9,607 nt of DNA from an uncultured bacterium (lineage in GTDB: Bacteria > Bacteroidota > Bacteroidia > Bacteroidales > Bacteroidaceae). Position 1 is the stretch's first letter. The number at the start of each line of letters is the position of its first letter. The translations under genes and the position numbers were made by a program. Of the stretch, positions 7,570 to 9,607 are shown in pieces. The DNA is taken from positions 1 through 9,607 of the forward strand of contig CAJMQT010000075.1 in the NCBI GenBank assembly GCA_905215655.1. The letters run 5' to 3'. The notes beneath the pieces were generated by a model, which made no database searches, was not told where the DNA came from, and saw only the letters and a list, made by a program, of their open reading frames with translations.

Positions 7570-7651
7570 TTATAACGGATGTTGTTATATTTAATATGTC
7601 TACATGTTTTTACCGTTATTTTTCAGCAAAACCGCCTCTTAACCCCTCATT

Positions 7652-7665
7652 CTTAATTTATTAAG
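7652..7665. promoter_or_regulatory. Inverted repeat just upstream of the rpsU promoter
   Basis: CTTAAT and ATTAAG flank two T bases. The site ends 18 bp before the -33 element at 7684. It could be an operator or part of an upstream AT-rich activating region. Support is weak. Confidence 0.25.
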
Positions 7666-7683
7666 CGAAAAAACCGTTGAATA

Positions 7684-7715
7684 TTTGCAGGATAAAAAAA
7701 TATGATGTAATTTTG
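7684..7715 (+). promoter_or_regulatory. rpsU promoter
   Basis: TTTG (7684-7687), 20 nt, then TAATTTTG (7708-7715) matches the Bacteroidetes consensus. Transcription would begin near 7721, leaving a leader of about 57 nt that is A-rich and has no Shine-Dalgarno site before the ATG at 7778. Confidence 0.75.
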
Positions 7716-7777
7716 CATCCGCTAAAAAACAGCATTGAATAAAAATAAGTTTAACATATAAAATTTAAAGACAAAAA

Positions 7778-7969
7778 ATGATTATTGTACCGGTTAAAGA
7801 TGGCGAGAACATCGAAAGAGCGTTGAAAAAATTCAAGAGAAAATTCGAAAAGACAGGTGTTATCAAGGAACTTCGCGCACGTCAGCAGTTTGATAAGCCG
7901 TCTGTTTTGAAGAGACTCAAAATGGAACGCGCCATCTATGTTCAGAAGTTAAGAACAGCAGAAGATTAA
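7778..7969 (+). CDS. rpsU: 30S ribosomal protein bS21
   Basis: Basic protein of 63 aa, the expected length for bS21. It begins MIIVPVKDGENIERALKKFKRK and continues FEKTGVIKELRARQQFDKPSVLKR, which is the family signature over nearly the whole chain. bS21 sits on the 30S platform near the 3' end of 16S rRNA. In Bacteroidetes it has been reported to help hide the anti-Shine-Dalgarno sequence, which fits the general lack of Shine-Dalgarno sites in this window. The gene has its own promoter (7684-7715), an A-rich leader without a GGAGG-like site, and a strong terminator (8086-8127), so it is largely a single-gene transcript. The start is fixed by the conserved N-terminus. Confidence 0.97.
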   Translation: MIIVPVKDGENIERALKKFKRKFEKTGVIKELRARQQFDKPSVLKRLKMERAIYVQKLRTAED

Positions 7970-8031
7970 TATATCAGGCTCGTGTCGCGCAAGTGACGGA
8001 TGCCGGGCGGTGATACGCCGTAAAATATACC

Positions 8032-8073
8032 GAGTTGTCAGGCACGGATGATAATGTCCGTACTTGTCAACTC
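8032..8073 (+). promoter_or_regulatory. Long imperfect hairpin in the rpsU 3' region
   Basis: The arms 8032-8048 and 8057-8073 are 17 nt each with two mismatches and one G-T pair around an 8-nt loop. The outer six (GAGTTG/CAACTC) and the inner five (ACGGA/TCCGT) are perfect. It lies between the rpsU stop and the terminator and has no clear T-run of its own. It may protect the 3' end of the message or belong to a switch, since ACGGATG also occurs earlier at 7996-8002 and could compete for TCCGT. Confidence 0.6.
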
Positions 8074-8085
8074 TTTGTGCTGTTT

Positions 8086-8127
8086 ATGCGTCTCATACCC
8101 CGCGAGGGTGTGGGACGCATGTTTTTT
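8086..8127 (+). terminator. Intrinsic terminator of rpsU
   Basis: The arms 8086-8100 and 8106-8120 pair at all 15 positions (two G-T), with a CGCGA loop, followed by G and six T (8122-8127). This is a textbook Rho-independent terminator. It separates rpsU from the recombinase gene. Confidence 0.92.
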
Positions 8128-8182
8128 GCGACAATCAAATCGTTATTAAATTTATATTTGTTCGCAAAATTAGTTATAAAAT

Positions 8183-8213
8183 TTTGTCGTTAATTTTTAA
8201 TTTCGTATCTTAG
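8183..8213 (+). promoter_or_regulatory. Promoter of the xerC-hpf unit
   Basis: TTTG (8183-8186), 19 nt, then TATCTTAG (8206-8213), one base off the TAnnTTTG consensus. Transcription would begin near 8219, about 25 nt before the ATG. The off-consensus base suggests a weaker promoter than that of rpsU. Confidence 0.6.
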
Positions 8214-8244
8214 TTGCCGAAAACACAACGTTGGTGAAAGTCTT

Positions 8245-9129
8245 ATGACGATAGAGCGATTTTTGGACCATCTGCGTTTCGAACGGAACTATTCCGCAAA
8301 GACGATAAAGGAATACGGCGACGACCTCGCCGCCTTTGAAGCGTTCTTCGTCGATTATGACGCCGGTCTTACGTGGAAGACTGTCGATCAAGACATTATC
8401 CGGGCGTGGATGGAGAGCATGATGGATAAAGGCAACACCGCAGCGTCGGTAAACAGAAGGCTCAGCGCCCTGCGTACATTCTATAAATTCGCCATGTCGC
8501 ACGGCATGATAACGTCGGATCCGGCACACACCGTGACAGGACCGAAAAAGGAAAAGCCGCTGCCGCAGTTTCTGAGAGAGCGCGAGATGGACGCCCTGTT
8601 TGATGAGACGATGTGGAACTTCGATGACTTCGCCGACGTTCGCGCGCGTACTATATTATTGGTATTTTATGAAGCAGGACTGCGTATCGCCGAACTCGTG
8701 GGGCTTGACGACGCGATGGTTGACCTTGACGCCTGCCGGCTGAAAGTGACGGGAAAACGAGACAAGCAGCGTATAATCCCGTTCGGACACGAACTTCGCG
8801 ACGCCCTTACCTTATATATAAAGACGCGCGACGCGGCGGTGACGAGAACCTCGCCTGCACTGTTCGTGTCGAATAAAGGCGAAAGGATAAAAGACAGCTA
8901 TGTGCGACGGGAAGTGAAAAGACGGTTGTCGATGGTCTGCACCCTGAAAAAACGCAGCCCGCACGTGCTCAGGCACACCTTCGCCACGTCGATGCTTAAC
9001 CACGGCGCCGGACTTGAAAGCGTAAAAAAACTGCTCGGTCATGAAAGCCTCGCGACAACGGAGGTCTATACCCATACAACATTCGAGCAGTTGAAGAAAG
9101 TTTATAAAACCGCCCATCCTCGGGCTTAA
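8245..9129 (+). CDS. xerC: Tyrosine site-specific recombinase, XerC type
   Basis: Protein of 294 aa, the usual length for XerC/XerD. Residues 1-95 form the SAM-like DNA-binding domain (RFERNYSAKTIKEYGDDL, then NRRLSALRTFYKFA). Residues about 105-290 form the catalytic domain with all six active-site residues: R147 (AGLRIAEL), K171 (TGKRDKQR), H240 and R243 (HVLRHTFA), H266 (LLGHESLATT) and nucleophile Y275 (VYTHT). Xer enzymes resolve chromosome dimers at dif by strand exchange through a phosphotyrosine intermediate. The compact size, the housekeeping neighbours and the absence of an attachment site or excisionase argue against a phage or transposon integrase. XerC versus XerD cannot be settled from one sequence. 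It has its own promoter, has no good Shine-Dalgarno site, and is followed 26 nt later by hpf, so the two are probably one transcript. Confidence 0.9.
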   Translation: MTIERFLDHLRFERNYSAKTIKEYGDDLAAFEAFFVDYDAGLTWKTVDQDIIRAWMESMMDKGNTAASVNRRLSALRTFYKFAMSHGMITSDPAHTVTGPKKEKPLPQFLREREMDALFDETMWNFDDFADVRARTILLVFYEAGLRIAELVGLDDAMVDLDACRLKVTGKRDKQRIIPFGHELRDALTLYIKTRDAAVTRTSPALFVSNKGERIKDSYVRREVKRRLSMVCTLKKRSPHVLRHTFATSMLNHGAGLESVKKLLGHESLATTEVYTHTTFEQLKKVYKTAHPRA

Positions 9130-9143
9130 CCTTTTAAAAAAAT

Positions 9144-9151
9144 AAGGAGGT
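9144..9151 (+). promoter_or_regulatory. Strong Shine-Dalgarno site of hpf
   Basis: AAGGAGGT, preceded by T at 9143, matches the expected complement of the 16S rRNA 3' end over nine bases. The GGAGG core ends 5 nt before the hpf ATG at 9156. The starts of rpsU, the recombinase, the alpha-2-macroglobulin and the DUF1573 gene show nothing comparable. Confidence 0.85.
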
Positions 9152-9155
9152 AACT

Positions 9156-9455
9156 ATGGAAATTAAAATTCAGTCAATTCATTTTGACGCTACGGAACAG
9201 TTAAAAGCATTCGCGGAAAAGAAAACCGCAAAGTTGGAAAAGACTTTTGAGGACATTCAGACGGTGGAAATACAACTGAAAGTGGTAAAGCCGGCAACGG
9301 CAATGAATAAGGAAACCGCCATGACCGTGATGGTTCCCGGCTCACGTCTTTACGTAGAAAAAGTATGCGACACTTTTGAAGAAGGAATAGACAACTGTAT
9401 TGACGCGATGAAGGTGCAACTGTCAAAATTCAAAGAAAAACTACGGAATAAATAA
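9156..9455 (+). CDS. hpf: Ribosome hibernation-promoting factor, short form
   Basis: Protein of 99 aa of the HPF/RaiA (ribosome-associated inhibitor) family. It opens MEIKIQSIHFDATEQLKAFAEKK, followed by LEKTFEDIQTVEIQLKV, and closes with a long amphipathic, lysine-rich helix (about residues 73-99), the beta-alpha-beta-beta-beta-alpha plan. It lacks the C-terminal dimerisation domain of long HPF, so it is the short type. Family members bind the 30S decoding region and hold idle ribosomes inactive in stationary phase or starvation. The gene lies 26 nt after the recombinase and probably shares its promoter. Its Shine-Dalgarno site is exceptional in this window and may allow separate translational control. 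No T-rich terminator directly follows the stop. Confidence 0.94.
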   Translation: MEIKIQSIHFDATEQLKAFAEKKTAKLEKTFEDIQTVEIQLKVVKPATAMNKETAMTVMVPGSRLYVEKVCDTFEEGIDNCIDAMKVQLSKFKEKLRNK

Positions 9456-9472
9456 AAAAAATCTCGAAAAAG

Positions 9473-9503
9473 TTTGGAGGTTAAAAAATAATGCGTATCT
9501 TTG
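9473..9503 (+). promoter_or_regulatory. Promoter of the tRNA-Thr gene
   Basis: TTTG (9473-9476), 19 nt, then TATCTTTG (9496-9503) is an exact Bacteroidetes consensus. Transcription would begin near 9509, giving a 5' leader of about 48 nt before the tRNA at 9557. Confidence 0.8.
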
Positions 9504-9551
9504 CAGCCGTTTTAGGACATGTCCTTACGAACAAGCGCCTGACGGCTGCTT
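9503..9551 (+). promoter_or_regulatory. Inverted repeat and palindrome in the tRNA leader
   Basis: GCAGCCGT (9503-9510) and ACGGCTGC (9542-9549) are perfect 8-bp inverted copies. Between them AGGACATGTCCT (9514-9525) is a perfect 12-bp palindrome. A competing small hairpin pairs AAGCGCC (9533-9539) with GGC-T-GCTT (9544-9551, one bulge). The left 8-bp arm ends about where transcription from the tRNA promoter should start, so only RNA reading through from hpf would hold both arms. The bases after it (TTGCTT) make a poor T-run. Confidence 0.55.
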
Positions 9552-9556
9552 TGCTT

Positions 9557-9607
9557 GCCTCTTTAGCTCAGTTGGCCAGAGCACGTGATTTGTAATCTCG
9601 GGGTCGT
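9557..9607 (+). tRNA. tRNA-Thr (anticodon TGT), 3' part outside the window
   Basis: The first 51 nt of a tRNA are present. The acceptor 5' strand is GCCTCTT, followed by TA and a D arm with GCTC/GAGC paired around AGTTGGCCA. The anticodon loop TTTGTAA carries TGT at 9591-9593, which reads ACA and other threonine codons. The anticodon stem CGTGA/TCTCG has four pairs and a T-T mismatch at positions 29-41. The variable loop is GGGTC and the T stem begins with GT at the window end. The 3' acceptor strand, T loop and any CCA cannot be seen. Confidence 0.92.

Noticed and set aside
8245..9129. Phage or integrative-element integrase
   Set aside because: The size and domain plan are those of a Xer enzyme, neighbours are housekeeping genes, and no cargo, excisionase or attachment repeats are visible. 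The tRNA at the window end is preceded by its own promoter rather than by an element.
9491..9595. 34-codon plus-strand frame starting ATG CGT ATC, with GGAGG 10 nt upstream
   Set aside because: Its first codons are the promoter -7 element and it runs into the tRNA, stopping in the anticodon loop. The GGAGG directly follows the -33 element. A coincidence is far more likely than a leader peptide.

Overview
The window looks like a chromosomal segment of a Bacteroidales bacterium, most likely Prevotella or a close relative. Four promoters fit the Bacteroidetes sigma consensus (TTTG, 19-20 nt, TAnnTTTG). Most starts have A-rich leaders instead of Shine-Dalgarno sites. The gene order rpsU, tyrosine recombinase, hpf, tRNA-Thr is one I associate with Bacteroidales, upstream of tuf, secE and nusG (recalled, not checked). 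Species-level assignment cannot be made from the sequence alone.

Left two thirds (73-6871, minus strand): a two-gene envelope operon read from one promoter at 6841-6871. The first gene is a very large alpha-2-macroglobulin-like protein (1867 aa, signal peptide, no CxEQ thioester motif at the expected place). The second, 7 nt downstream, is a secreted protein with three Ig-like repeats, the first a clear DUF1573 domain. Both should be exported, so a role in periplasmic or surface protection is the natural guess.

Middle (6806-7777, about 970 bp, between divergent genes): no credible gene, but dense repeat structure. It holds the operon's leader and promoter, a 157-bp near-perfect inverted repeat built from octamers (6948-7104), a terminator-like hairpin, at least six tandem 22-bp units (7214-7343), a 14-bp perfect palindrome and the rpsU promoter.

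Right part (7684-9607, plus strand): a translation-related group. rpsU (bS21) has its own promoter and a very strong intrinsic terminator. A XerC-type tyrosine recombinase with all six catalytic residues follows from a new promoter and is probably co-transcribed with hpf, a short hibernation factor. hpf carries an almost full-length Shine-Dalgarno sequence, which stands out because the other starts here lack one. The window ends inside a tRNA-Thr(TGT) gene with its own promoter.

I see no defence system, CRISPR array or prophage. The items most worth a second look are the two intergenic repeat structures, the hpf Shine-Dalgarno site beside rpsU, and an inverted repeat that straddles the tRNA promoter.
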